Shown here in pieces: positions 34,365-46,542 of a stretch of DNA of 64,000 bases. Numbering within the stretch: position 1 is the first letter of the stretch; the number at the start of each line of letters is the position of its first letter. The DNA is from Phragmites australis (lineage: Eukaryota > Streptophyta > Magnoliopsida > Poales > Poaceae). A program made the translations under genes and the position numbers. Under the pieces are notes generated by a model, which saw nothing but the letters and a program-made list of their open reading frames with translations, did no database searches and was not told the origin of the DNA. The stretch lies in assembly GCF_958298935.1 (NCBI RefSeq), contig NC_084940.1, forward strand, positions 5,052,001 through 5,116,000, in the 5' to 3' direction.

Positions 34365-36062
34365 CCGCCAGCCGCTGCCTCTACCGCCGGCGCCACAGCC
34401 AGAACCTCTCGGTACATTACGAATCATACACGCGTGTTTCCTCGATTTACTTGGATTCATTTCGTGGCCGCTGGAGCGATGAGGAATATCACTGGGCTGG
34501 GTTTCGGAACCGATTTTTCCCTTGTACTGTCGTTGGTTAGTTCTTGTGCGGAACGGAACAAGGCGCGCTCTGGCATGTTTCTGAATGATAGATTGGAAGC
34601 CATGCCATAGATGTTAACCACGATCTCTGTAGATTGTATCGTTCCGCATGGTATTAGATTTTGCACCATTTTTCTTTGGGCAAAACAAATCGGATCAACT
34701 GGGAATATGAAACCATCTCCTCTATGACCATGAAATTTAGGCTTTAGTAATTCGCAAATCTAAGGATGCAATTTCTGAATAATCTCACAAACTAAACTAG
34801 TAGGTTGGTTCCTCGGCATTGTCTTGGTCGTCTTTCTTGTGATTGACTGCTTGATAGATGATTCTGGGTGGAAGGAACCTCCTGACTTCATTCACTGAAG
34901 ATTGCATTGCATGCAACTAAGGAGCTTCGCATGTCCTGCCTACTCTGTAGGACTGTGATATCTCTAGACTCTAGTTCTTATTCGGACTCTATTCAGATGA
35001 TCCTGGCCGGGCAACTTTGCTGCATGAAGATTCCCTTTTTACTGTAATTCTTTATGTTCGAGGCTTCCCTAGAAAACTGTATATACTAGGCACACACTAT
35101 GATCAGAGTGATCATGAACTAGCATCTATTATTGCATTTGACATTGTAGATTTGTTGTATGCCCCATAAAATGTTGATATTGGATTCCATCTTTCATTTT
35201 AAGTATGCTGTTTGGTTCACGTTGCCCCTTAATAAGGCTTTTCTTGTTTTATTTCAGGAATGATAGTGCTGTTGCTGGTCTAACTGCTTCAAAATCGATT
35301 GCAGAGCAGAAAGTGCTTCAATTGATGCCAGAACTGCTTTAGGGCACTTGCAGATGCAAATAATAGTGAATTGCACGTCAGGTGAAAGCTAGAGGCTCTT
35401 GTACCACATATGAATGTTTCCTTATGCTGGTTTGTAAACTATATGTTGTACTGTAGATTTTGTAACTGGTATTTCTCAGGAATGCTGAAAAATTTACATC
35501 TTATAAATAGCATGCACATTGTTTAATTCGCATATTGAACAGCCAGAAAAATCCTTGTGACAAGTGATTTCACGTGGAAATGGTGCATTAGCTATAGAAA
35601 GATTGCTCTCTTCTTTTTATAGAATGTACTCTACTTCTTTTCTGTGTAAAATTGTTACTTTATAATCATATACAGACATTTCAATCTCCACACATACTGG
35701 GAAAGCAAAGTAGAAAGTGATTAAACTGAGAACACTCTATTGGGTTTGGTGACCCGACAGTTCATATCCTGCAATATATCTGGACAGAGAGCAGCTTTTT
35801 GGACATAGAGGTATCTGATAATATCTATATAAACAAATGCAGTTTTTGAATATGGTACTAGGAGTGCGGCAATTAAGAATGACCTAGGGGTAACAGATTT
35901 GCATAGTACAGTTAATCTTTGACTTTGGGGGTGGTCCACAAATGGTGAAAATCATGAAAGGCAATGCCAAGGATCCCAAAAGCCTTGCATTCCCCATGTT
36001 TCTACAATGATTTTAACTAGATAATAAATGGTTGAGAGAATCCTACTAGGATTTTACAACAT
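34365..36062. other. 3' untranslated region and intergenic
   Basis: It probably holds the 3' untranslated exons and intron of the gene at 34206 (to about 35520) and the 3' flank of the SOFL-like gene. No other coding sequence is seen. Confidence 0.4.
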
Positions 36063-36515
36063 TTACCAGAAGAAGCTTGTCCGTGTAGAACTACGCCTCT
36101 TGTTGTAGCCTCTTCTAGTGGTCTTCTCTTCTGCTTTCTTCATCTTGCCTGCCATTTTGTTGCAGCTGGTCGGGAGCTTGGTATGTACCTCCTCTTGCTC
36201 ATCCTTACCGTTTTCATCTCTGCTACTGTCAATTTTCTCATGACCTTTCTTTTCTTTGCCATTAAGCACCTTCACTTGAGTTGGTCCTGTGGAAGCATCA
36301 GAAGCCAAGGAATCATAATCTCCATCGTCATAATTTGTGTCGTCTACCTTGCTCCTACCGTTGCTGTAGTCACTGCCATCTTCGACATTACTCTCTTCGC
36401 TGTCATTGGCTTTGACATCATCGCTGCTCACAGGGGAGGCCAGATACATGGTCCACCCGGATTCATTACTGTTGCACTCTTCACCATCATCCCCAGTAAG
36501 CTGGGAGGACTCCAT
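36063..36515 (-). CDS. SOB FIVE-LIKE (SOFL) family protein, 150 residues
   Basis: The product starts MESSQLTGDDGEECNSNESG and contains both family blocks: SOFL-A at about 18-25 (ESGWTMYL) and SOFL-B at about 66-77 (YDSLASDASTGP). Between them is an acidic, Asp/Ser-rich spacer, and the tail is basic (KKAEEKTTRRGYNKRR). Family members are small, mostly disordered plant proteins; Arabidopsis SOFL1 and SOFL2 are known to raise cytokinin levels and affect growth. The length fits. ATG 36515 is chosen because family proteins begin only a few residues before the acidic SOFL-A lead-in; the open frame upstream (to 36617) is hydrophobic and unlike the family. Confidence 0.85.
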   Translation of the reverse strand: MESSQLTGDDGEECNSNESGWTMYLASPVSSDDVKANDSEESNVEDGSDYSNGRSKVDDTNYDDGDYDSLASDASTGPTQVKVLNGKEKKGHEKIDSSRDENGKDEQEEVHTKLPTSCNKMAGKMKKAEEKTTRRGYNKRRSSTRTSFFW

Positions 36516-38579
36516 AACAGAGGGGGTGCAGAGATACAGAGAGAAAGGCCAAAGACAACACAAGGAAAGGAAGAAAACAAGGTAGAACGAAGCTGTGAGA
36601 GAATCGAAGGAACACACACTCTTATGCTTCTTCGAAACACCTCAACAATCCGACACCAAAGAAGACATTCTTCTTTACGCTCCTTGACCCACAGCCTAAG
36701 AAGAGCTATGAGGCCTCTCAACACCCAACCATCTTCACCGGACAGAGAATGCAGGGGAGGGGTTGCAACAACATGAGGCTAAGAACTTTGCAAGGCGTTG
36801 TTGCAATGTTGCTTGTGTCTGTGACTCTGTTTGTGGGAGCTTGTCAAGGGGCTGCAGAAAGGATGACAATGCCTTTAAATGGGAAAGATGGTCTATCGTT
36901 CCAACTGTCTCATAACTTTCTCAACCATTTCTGTACCTTCTCTTGCTACCAAAGCCAAGAGGAAAAACATTTGCTTGCAATGCAGTGTTACAGGTATTTC
37001 CATCTGTAGGCCATGTGGCCTCAACTTATCACCTCATGGTGGGGGCCTTTGGTAGAGGCCTGTAGCTTCTTGGGTTAGGCTATGATTTGTTTAGGCTTGG
37101 AAGGTTACAATGAGGCTGGCATAGCTCAACAGACTTGTTGTCGCTGCTGTGTCCGCCTGTCATGCAAATGCTTAACTTGTTTATGACACATCTCCCTTGC
37201 ATTGCAGGACCAGGAGAACATGTCTTTTGTTTGCTTTAGCATCTGCATGCAGACAATGACGAATTAAGCTCAGCAAAGTCGTCAGATTCCCGTGCTGCAG
37301 TTTTTCAGTTTTATGCTAATAAACTGCAATCTATTTGAGAATTCCTGAGACTGAATTGCTCGAAAAAAAGAATTTCTAAGACTGCAGTATTATTGAATGG
37401 TAGCTTGCATTCCGGACGCAGAAAGTTGGTTGCAATGCATGGATAGATTCATAGATATGCTCGAATCTGATCGACTAAATGCACTCACGGAACTGTTTAT
37501 TCTTATGAGCTGTTTGCTTTCTATGCAGATCAGCAGATGCCTAACTTGATTATGTGGCATCCTTTCCCCCAAGTTCGAGGAACGAACAAGCCTGACTGAC
37601 TTGACTCTGAAGCTTTCAGGAAGTAAGAGGCTGTCAGGGGCCAGAGCTTGCGGCACTTGGAAGAAAATGCTGAGACCAACTTGCTGCGTTGTCTGCTGGT
37701 CATGTGAGTACTGAACGCGTGAACCTGCTCATGTTGCATCTTGTTCCAGCGGCAGCGATCAGTTTAGTTCTACCAAGAACGTATCTTTGGCGTCTGAATT
37801 CTGAATGTTTTCAGAAACTGAATTCCCAAAAATCACACATGCTTATTTACTCGTCCCTCGACGCGCTGGAACTCGTTTTGCATGTGTAATGCTGAAGAAC
37901 AATTGACCTGTACCGGTGCACCTGCGAGCTCCAAATCTGGTCTTGTGTGCAGTGTGATGTGATGGTGAAAAGAAGTTGGTTGAAACGACCTGTTGAGCTC
38001 GAGTCGTAGTAGTATCCTATAATGCATGTGGGGAACATGCTAATGCTGCGTGCTTGCATGTGTTCGTGTGTGTTCTTAGAGTGAATTGCTGCTGTGTTTC
38101 AGTCAGCGTCATTTTTGGCTGTTCTGAGAGTGAATTGCTGCTGTGTTTCAGCCAGCATCATTTTTGGCGGTTGTGAAATGCAATGCCATGACCTTATCCT
38201 GCTCTCCGTCACCACGTGCGCTCCCCGTTCGGCTTCAGAGCATGCTCTCGCAGTTGCAGCGCCTACGAAGGTCGACGGGCCACTGTTCCTTGATCTCTGT
38301 TTAATCTTGTCCTAGATTCCGATGTCTGCCCTGCCCTACAAGATCTCGCCGATTCGGCAGTCTAATCAAACGCACCATTCTTTATCCATTATCTCGCCTA
38401 ATCGCTTTGCTCTTCTTTCCGCTTTGTCCCGCGGTGATGGTAATCACCGCAGCACGCTGCCCATGCGGCCACACCTCTGATTTTTTTTTTTCTGAAAGTT
38501 CCGGCGGGAGCTGCTTGGCGGTACAGAAACAGAACAACAGCACATCGGCCGCTCGACGACTCGAGTTCTGTCGCCGGCT
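36516..38579. other. Intergenic, with a 49-bp tandem duplication
   Basis: 38071-38168 consists of two adjacent 49-bp copies (unit contains GAGTGAATTGCTGCTGTGTT). No coding sequence is supported elsewhere. Confidence 0.4.
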
Positions 38580-39692
38580 GTTACCAAAAATCACGGTTAT
38601 CGTGTTAATTGGGCAAAATTCGGTGAGAATTTATTCAAAATTTGCTCGGTTAAATTTGAAATTCGGTAATAATTCAGACCAAATCAACCAAACGGTAACA
38701 GGTTGGTTTGCTACGGTTACTGACCGCATTTAGCGATTTATTGAGCGGTTTTTTCGTACTTTTCGAATTATCGGTAACCGTTCGAATTCGTCGGTAATCA
38801 TTCGGTTTTAGTGATTTATCGAACGGTTTTCTCGAAATTCAGTGAAGTTAAAAAAAAACCAAAAAAGGCTCAACCTTGTAAAATCAATAACTATTTCATC
38901 TAAGCTTGAAATCAAGTGAAATAAAAAATTTTAGTTTCCTTGTAACATGATCTACATGATAAAATTATTTATACTCATAAAAAAGTTGAATATTTTATGT
39001 GAGAAAATGTATTTGCTAATCCTAGTTAAATGCATAGTTTACTCTTTGCTAATCCAAAAATCATGAAACTAATTTTGTTAGTCTTCTTACATGATCCTAT
39101 GTCTTTTAAAAATACATGAACTCATGAAATAGTTATTGTTACATACAGAATTGTGTAAATATGTTGCAACTAGATTAATTTATAACTAACTCATCACACC
39201 TCCAAAATTAGTGAAACCACTATTATTAGTTTACTTATTCTATACTTTATGTTGGAAAAATAATGGTAGGCATGAAAATTTTAATTACATTGTTGTTTCT
39301 TAACATATTCACTTTATGCTTCTAAACTTTGTAAAAATTATGGAGAAATTAATAAAATTCTAAATGAATTGAAACCAATTTTAAAGATCATCTTAAGATA
39401 CTCCCTACACAAGAAAAAATATGTTTATATGTTAAGATTTTTTTTAACATAAGTTAATAAATGAGTTGTACGCTTCAACTTTTTTCTTTTTTTTTCAAAC
39501 TTCCACCATATAGAATATGATGCAAACGACATTATTTTTAAATTTTTTTCCACAGAAGGTCTTAGAATTATCTCTAGTTTTTTAAGATTTTTTTGATTTT
39601 TTGAATGTTTTGAATTTAAATTCGAAAACCGATTGGTTTCTATTATCGATGCGGAGTGGTAAGCTCGGTTACCATGATTTTCGAGTGGTAAC
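38580..39692. repeat. Non-coding repeat with inverted GTTACC ends
   Basis: The left part has many copies of CGGTAA / TTCGGT words (start GTTACCAAAAATCACGG). The right end reads GGTTACCATGATTTTCGAGTGGTAAC, partly complementary to it. This style is common in grass TIR elements that carry CGGTTACC repeats. No protein or target duplication was found. Confidence 0.4.
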
Positions 39693-40983
39693 TGTCGATA
39701 AGTTGAACCTGTGTCCAGCAGATATGACAAACCATAGAGTTTTTTTAATGTTATAATTTTGTACAAAAATTTCAAAAATAATACATAAATACCAAAATTT
39801 ACAAAAAAAAAATAATACCTATTCTAGTCCTTAGCACGCGAAAATCTCTATAGAATCCCCACATGGACGTAGTAAGGTGGTTTTCGCTGTCTAAAGGTGC
39901 GAAAATTAGTTTCACGGCCTGAGGGCACGAAAACAAGTTGTTGCGGCCTCGGCACACGAAAAAAACTGACATGTCAGAGTTGTTGGGGCCTGGGCGCTCG
40001 AAATCCCGAGGTTTTCGCGTTCTGGGGGCACGAAAACTCTCCACCCTTATACACGCAGTGCGTGGCCCCTCCTTCTCTTAGTGCCATTTGCGTTCTGTGC
40101 GATTTGAGTTCGGTCGAGCAGACCCAAATAGAAAAGAGCGAGGAAGAAGAATGAGGGGAGGAAGGAGGAAAGAGAAGGAGGGAGAGGGGCCGGAGGAAGG
40201 AGGAGAGGAGGAGGAAGGAGAAACATCTTTATTGGAAGATAATTTTTTTTTATGTTTTTCTTGTTCGTATAAATAATGTAAAGTAGTTTAAAAAATTTAG
40301 ATACAATTTTAGTATAGTTTTAAAAAAATTAGTTTAGTTGTAAAAATTATAGTGCGATGTAAAAATAGAGTTAGGAAATAGTTTAGAAAATGTAGTTTTA
40401 TTGTAGAAATTGTAACATCGGTGTGAAATAATAATATTAGGTTATAATTATTAGGTGGATGCAATATTTACTATAGGATAAATGAGTCGAGAAATGAAAT
40501 ATAGATTTTGTAATGTTATCATAGGTGTATAATTTAATTTGAGGTATTTGGTAGTTGTAGATGTCCATAGAAATAATAAAAATTAGGTTGTAATCTTAGC
40601 CGCTTTGAAACTTATCTGCGTGCAACTTTCCACATCAATATCGTTCGCAATACGAACACTACCACTAGTAATGGATGGTGGCACCATTGAAGTCCTTCAG
40701 CGAGGTCAAATGCAAAGTGATAAATCGACCTGACAAATCAACTCTCCAAGTAAACCTAGCCTTGCTAGGGTAACATAGGTTCTTTCTTTACATTGGTTTG
40801 CAAATTAGATGCAATCAGATGTATACCTAACTTTCTGTAAATATCATTTATCATTGAGTAAAAAGGCATCACCGTCAAAGGCAACTCATTAGCATTGCTA
40901 TAGAGAAAGCAATGTATCTAGAAAATGTGTCATGTCTGAAGACATTGAAGATGCTTTCGAGTTGAAAAGACTGCTCACTCACA

Positions 40984-41070
40984 TGACTGACCACACACTG
41001 CCATATTTTATGAGTGATGTGACCACACGCTGCCACCTTTTATGAGCGATGTGACCGCATACTGCCAACT
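40984..41070. repeat. 32-bp tandem repeat inside the MULE
   Basis: About 2.7 copies of a unit around GATGTGACCACACGCTGCCA, slightly diverged. Confidence 0.8.
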
Positions 41071-41639
41071 ACTCTGTGTCCACTGACCCCTCGTTGCAGG
41101 AAGGCATCCAATGCATTCACTATACTCTTTAGTGCATACAGACTGAGTAATTCATCTACACCACAATCTCGGTGTATGTCAATTATCGAACTACAACGAC
41201 CCATCATCGCATTGCACTGCAGCATTAAATCATGCACGGGTCGTCAACATTAAATGACAACATGATCCCTTCCATGGCAACCGGGTGTATATAAGGATAA
41301 CCAACCTATGGCTACTTCATCTCCAACATAGTCTAACACAATCCCTTCCATGGCAACTAGTCCGGGTCCAACAAGGGTAAGGGCAAAATGAGCCTTTACG
41401 AGCTATGGCACAACATCCTTGCTAGACTCAAGTGTGACTGTGTGAGGACGAAAAAGCGAAAGATAAATAAAGACACATAGCAGAAGAAGAGGGATATTAA
41501 GCTGCAGATAGAAGCACACGAGGCAGGCATGCCACAATGCGACTACAATAAAATAGAACGTCAAAAACCGTTCCCGCTTACCACGGCTGCTTGATACAGA
41601 TGTGGGGTAAGTGTACATAACATCCTACCATGCTACAAA

Positions 41640-42022
41640 TTTCATCTAATTCATATGCTTCCCTCTAACAGTACGACAAGCCTAGGTATAAGTACGAATG
41701 GTATGCGAACGAAGAAAAGTACGTGAACATAAACTATGGCTACGGAGAGGCTCAGGCAATGAGGCGTGGGGATGTTGAACGGCCAAAGCTGAGGCTGCAG
41801 GAACTCAATGAAGAGTGGTGAGATAAGTACCTCACTACATGCTGCAACATGCAGGTTCCTCCATAATGCATGTGCGGCCTACCTGCTGTGTCGGGACCTG
41901 TGGCACATGAACTGACACAAGAGTACGTGTGCAGCAAATACTGCCCCTATGGATGCAACTTACAAGAGATCCGCTGGGAATATCTCGATGAGAAGCTTTC
42001 AACTTTTCCACCAACCCAATAG
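41640..42022 (+). pseudogene. Cysteine-rich ORF remnant 1 in the MULE
   Basis: Plus-strand frames give YDKPRYKYEWYANEEKYV and EAQAMRRGDVERPKLRLQEL, then, past a stop, CMCGLPAVSGPV, YVCSKYCPYGCN and IRWEYLDEKLSTFPP. The C-x-C...C-x3-C-x3-C spacing suggests a small zinc-binding domain of the kind found in transposon-linked grass proteins. Stops break it. Confidence 0.5.
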
Positions 42023-42544
42023 ATATTTTCTTGCACCCAACTGTCTGTGTTCCATATGGCATGCTTTATTTAGCGATAGAGTACAACATGCCACTGTAAC
42101 TTATTGTAGATTGTGTACGAGTAGAGTACGAGTCGGTCCATATTACTTTATATTCTGTATCCACAGACAGACAATAAATGCTTACGATGACCCTTATATG
42201 TGATGTACTTTTCTTTCATCAATGAAATGGACATGATTTATCATTCTACCAATATGTTTTTCCTATGTTCAATGCTTTCATAGGATTCCATGGCTCATTA
42301 TAGATGCAACAATAACTTATTTTTGAACTTTTTCATAATAAAACAACCACACCAAATATTAATACCACAATTTTTTTAGTTTTTATAGGGAATCCTATGC
42401 TCCAGCCCGCAGCCAAGTCCATGCACTCAGTCTATGCACTAGCACCCAACCACCATAAATACCCCCACCCTCATCCATAGATACACCACTCCTTCCTCGG
42501 CTCCCTCAACTGCAATATCTTCCTCAGCTCCACCAAACCCACCC

Positions 42545-43117
42545 AAGAAACATTGGAAGATTTTCACCCCCTAAGAGGTCGAACTACCAATGTGCTTCTG
42601 TGGTGATCCTTGTAGGCTTAACGAGTCCCAAGACATCTCCTACATCTATAGCATACATTTCTTCATATGTGCCAACTACCAGTATGATAAGCCTCAATAT
42701 GGGCCATATGAGTACTCACCGGTATAGCGACATAGATCACTCATGTGGCACTTTCCATACGATTTCATGTACTGTCTTACTAATCTTCCATCTTATTTTA
42801 TTTGTCCAGTCTCCTTCACCTATATGTGACTTCATGCAATGATTAGATACAAGTAAAAAATGAGCACCATAAGCAGTGGGTGGACATGAGGATACGATAG
42901 AGGAGGGAAGCTTATGAACGCCGCGAGTACGAGCGACATCAGAAGGAACTACGGATGAAGCGACAAGATGAGGATCACATCAGGAATGTTGTGAAGGAGC
43001 GTGTCGCGGCTGAAGTACGCAAAGCAGAGAGAGAAAGGAATAGGGAGAGGGTCCGTCGTGCTAAGACGGAGGGTCCCGATACTCTGAGAAAGGGCAAATA
43101 TCCTAGATGCACTTAAT
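42545..43117 (+). pseudogene. Cysteine-rich plus coiled-coil ORF remnant 2 in the MULE
   Basis: The frame reads LPMCFCGDPCRLNES, FFICANYQYDKPQYGPYEYSP and, after an intron-like or frameshift gap, SPSPICDFMQ. It continues as EAYERREYERHQKELRMKRQ...VVKERVAAEVRKAERE and ends KGKYPRCT, stop near 43117. A CFCG..C zinc-ribbon-like start followed by a charged helix is a known layout of grass transposon-encoded GRF-like proteins. Not intact. Confidence 0.55.
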
Positions 43118-43340
43118 AGAGAGCATCTATTGTAATCCGACATATTTTGTTTCCCTAAGACATGCTAGGTTTAGCAGCAACACGCTATTAGGTTAATCTT
43201 TAGGTGTACCGTACATACTAACGTTTGTTGTGATCAGCTCTTTATGGTTTATCAGCATGTCACATGTGATGTTCATCAGCATATGTAACATTTGTACCGG
43301 GTTCTATGATACTTATCTTACCATTATTTGCTCATGTAGG

Positions 43341-43560
43341 CAGTGAAAACCTATTTTCACACCATCAATACGCGAAGACCTATTTTCGCACCCTCAAGCC
43401 GTGACAACTTATTTTCGCGTTTTTAGGCCTGAAAAACAATTTTTCAAGCCTTCAGACCGCGAAAACTGGTTTTTGAATATCCAGGTCGTAAAAACCCAGA
43501 TTTCGCGTGCTGAGGATGCGAAAACTCATTTTTCGCGGGACCATGCCACAAATAGGTATT
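43341..43560. repeat. Subterminal ~30-bp repeats of the MULE (right side)
   Basis: About seven adjacent diverged units of 28-31 bases, each near-palindromic around GCGAAAAC..ATTTTCGC. A looser set occurs on the left at 39835-40050. Subterminal repeats of this kind are candidate transposase binding sites. Confidence 0.75.
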
Positions 43561-43640
43561 TTTTAAAATTTTTTGGTATTTCTATATTATTTTTTAAATT
43601 TCTGTACAAAATTATAATATTAAAAAAACTCCAAACCACA

Positions 43641-45001
43641 CGCCATCACTACTTTTGTCTGAATCCGTGAAAAAACGCTCCCTAGCAGATACAGCAATGG
43701 CATCGCTATCCTATAGACACGCTATCCCCTCTAGCGTAAGCAAATGTAGCGAGCTGAAATCCCTCGCTATCCCTAGCTTGGCTCCTGTGCACGTGGTGGG
43801 AGGAGAGAAGGCAGCAAGTTGTCGAATGTTTCAAAAATTCATTCATTTTCCCCTCTTTTATAAATCTAAAAAGTGAACTTCTTAAGCTTCTAAAATCACA
43901 CTGATTTTTTGCTCATAAAATAAATAATAGAGAACGCATTTTAACTGGTTCTAACTAAAAATATTCTACAAATTTTAAATGAAAATTTCTCAAATTTAAC
44001 TGTTTTTGTATTTCGCTTGAATTTTTAGGACATAAATTTATTTCCCAAAAATCTGGCAAAATTGGTGAATATTCATCTTAACTAATATACTAATTTATAA
44101 AAGTATTGGTAATCCTAAGTCAAATGGGAAATATTAATGTTTAGTGTGTGCTCATACAGCTTGTACTTTAACCGTTGCAAAAAAAAAAAAATAGTCGTTA
44201 CAAATAAATTGGGTATGATAAAATATAGATACATGAGATATATATAGAGTGAGATTTTACTAATCTGATAGAATGTATAGAAATAAAGAGACTGAATCTT
44301 ATAAAATGGGTAGCTAAATAAAGATATAAAAGATCAAATTTAACTAGTCTACTATAGATACTCTTACACGCTTTTCTCTCTACTGTTGGACCCGGGCCAC
44401 ACGAGGCTTGTTGCGTGGCTTGTTGCGTGGTTCGGATCCGGTTCCTCTACTAGGTAAAGGCAGAGCGGAGCAGGGTTTTGTGACGTGTACTATAGTAACT
44501 GTGATTTTATTGTAGCATATTCACTGTAGCATCACTGTAGAACTAAACCTTATCTGTCCGCTTCAAATCCAACGTCTCACATTTGTCTAAAGTCACGGCT
44601 ACTGTTCCCCTCTGACTAGATCCTCTTGGGTGGTTCACCGGTCACTCTGTCCGTTGGTCGGTATCTCGACTCTTCTTCGTCTCCCTCGTATATCTTCTTA
44701 TTTGTTACTGCTTGTTCGAAAGGAGCTCCACCGACGGCAGTGGATCATTTCAAGCAGTCAATCCTAACAAAGCGCTGATTCGGAATGCTTTCGAGTGAGA
44801 TAATGATGCACCTAAAGTCCTAAACAGGTGGGAAAATTGGTAGCGAAGGTCAAGATATGGAGTTGTCTAGACGTGAGCGATATGACAGGATCACGTCCTG
44901 GCCTTCTGGGAGGTGCGAGCCATCAACGATTCGTTCCGCTAGACTACTAAAAGCCTTGGTCATCTATAATTTTATTGTTGTTTTGTTTCCTTTGCTACAA
45001 A
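43641..45001. other. Intergenic, A-T rich, nothing recognised
   Basis: No coding or RNA gene was seen before the tRNA gene. 44395-44430 has a short GCTTGTTGCGTG duplication. Confidence 0.4.
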
Positions 45002-45087
45002 CCGACCTTAGCTCAGTTGGTAGAGCGGAGGACTGTAGTGTTTGCAGTTAAATCCTTAGGTCGCTGGTTCGAATCCGGCAGGTCGGA
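45002..45087 (+). tRNA. tRNA-Tyr (anticodon GTA) with intron
   Basis: The cloverleaf folds completely: acceptor CCGACCT pairs with AGGTCGG (discriminator A), D stem GCTC/GAGC, anticodon stem GAGGA/TCCTT, T arm GCTGG-TTCGAAT-CCGGC. The anticodon GTA is at 45035-45037. A 13-base intron (45039-45051) lies after position 37, the canonical site; plant tRNA-Tyr genes usually carry one. Mature length is 73. Internal A box TAGCTCAGTTGG and B box GGTTCGAATCC are intact, and a TTTT Pol III terminator follows at 45094. Confidence 0.97.
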
Positions 45088-45093
45088 AATTTC

Positions 45094-45097
45094 TTTT
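45094..45097 (+). terminator. Pol III terminator of tRNA-Tyr
   Basis: TTTT seven bases after the tRNA 3' end. Confidence 0.85.
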
Positions 45098-46188
45098 GAT
45101 CAGGTTGCCACTTTTTTAGTCCAGCCTTTTTACACATCATGCCTGCGAAATTATCATTTTAACACGCATGTTTTAGTCCTATATAGCGTACACATCTATT
45201 TTGTTTCTGAAAGTATATAAAATTACTTATGACTTTGAATTTTTTTTTTAATTTACATGCAGTAAAATTATTCATAAATTATTCTATTTTTTATTGAAAA
45301 TATGTAGCAGCTAGATCTGATATTATCTTTGAATTATTTTAATTTATTTATAAATTTATTGAACATCTGATCTAAATTATCTTAACTTGTTTCTTAAATT
45401 GCTCATGGATCTATTCTAATTTACTTAAGATTTTTCACAAAGTTACTTATATAACTACATTTAAGAGCAGACGAACAGATATATGTTTTTATCAAATACT
45501 TTCTCTATTTTTTGCTATACATTGAAGTGGGTTATATATAAGTGTTGCATGCCCAAATGTAAAAATAGATATGCATATCATAAATCTAAAATATGCATGC
45601 ACAGTTTTTAGATATATGCTAACCTTCTTTTTTTAATGTTACTGAAAGTGCTCTAAATAATAAATATTTAATAAACGCAATAAAGCTTAGCAAGTTAGCA
45701 TCGGTGCATTGCCGACGCGTTTCCTCCCAGAGCTGAGCAGGTTTACACCCTTCCCGCCACATCTGGAATGAACAGAAGCCCGGTAGAGGATGCAAAAACG
45801 ACATGCTGCATAACAGTCGCATTGGAAAGAAGCAAAGCGCCCGTCCTTCCACAACTTCACAATCTGACTGAAGACGTCTAGTGGAAGTGGTGCTAGCAAT
45901 GGGGTATGTTATATGCCAACGGCGATTTCTGGCAAATAAAGCCATCTCATTTCTTGGCACCGAATATACAATTTACCGTACAGATAATCACCAACCTTTA
46001 CAAGATAGCAGCCTTTCATGAAAAGGAAAAACCTTTTTAACAGAACGGGCAATAAACAGGGGGAAGTCCCCGTCAGGTCGTCTACAAACTAGTGAGAATT
46101 CAACCTGATTCAGCAACCTAAGGAGCTTATTAAAGGGCAAAACTTCAACCTTCAGCTTGTTGCAATGGCCTCACACACATGCAGCAAC
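45098..46188. other. Intergenic, A-T rich
   Basis: Only short frames; the minus frame at 45960-45619 has no recognisable domain. Confidence 0.35.
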
Positions 46189-46191
46189 TTA

Positions 46192-46539
46192 GGCTATCTT
46201 CAATAGATACTTTAAAAATTTATCCTCTATAATACTATTATAACATCTCCTAACACTATTACAGTATCTTCTATTTTTTTTATCTCCAACAGCTACTCTA
46301 TTTTCTTCCTCCCATTACTCTACTTCTCTCCTCGGACCCACATGCATACGTTATGAACAGTAATTCGGCATCCCGTATCCTTCCGCAGATTTGCAGTCGT
46401 CGATTTCCGTCGGCATTCCTGTAGAGCTAGAAACCGACGCTGTTGGAGCACTCATTTACCGCTTGCGATCGGTAAAAGCAAGAAAAACACGTCGGCACAA
46501 TATTTTACAATGCGGAAGCCAACTACGTTGGAGTTGGCC
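46192..46539. mobile_element. Tourist-like (PIF/Harbinger) MITE, 348 bp
   Basis: The ends GGCTATCTTCAAT and GTTGGAGTTGGCC form the GGCC-x-x-CTCCAAC type inverted repeat. TTA lies directly on each side (46189-46191, 46540-46542), the preferred 3-bp target of PIF/Harbinger MITEs. No coding. Confidence 0.75.
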
Positions 46540-46542
46540 TTA

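Larger units (their letters stand above)
39737..43631. mobile_element. Mutator-like element (MULE), 3895 bp
   Basis: Both ends start GAGTTTTTTTAAT inward. The first 61 bases of the two TIRs differ at five positions, and similarity continues past ACCTATT. The element is flanked by CAAACCATA (39728-39736) and CAAACCACA (43632-43640), a 9-bp target duplication with one mismatch, the Mutator hallmark. Subterminal zones carry repeated GCGAAAAC / TTTTCGC units. Internal frames are all broken; two cysteine-rich pieces (41840-42020, 42545-42720) and a charged coiled coil (42900-43115) remain. No transposase catalytic domain was recognised, so it is probably non-autonomous or decayed. Confidence 0.88.
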
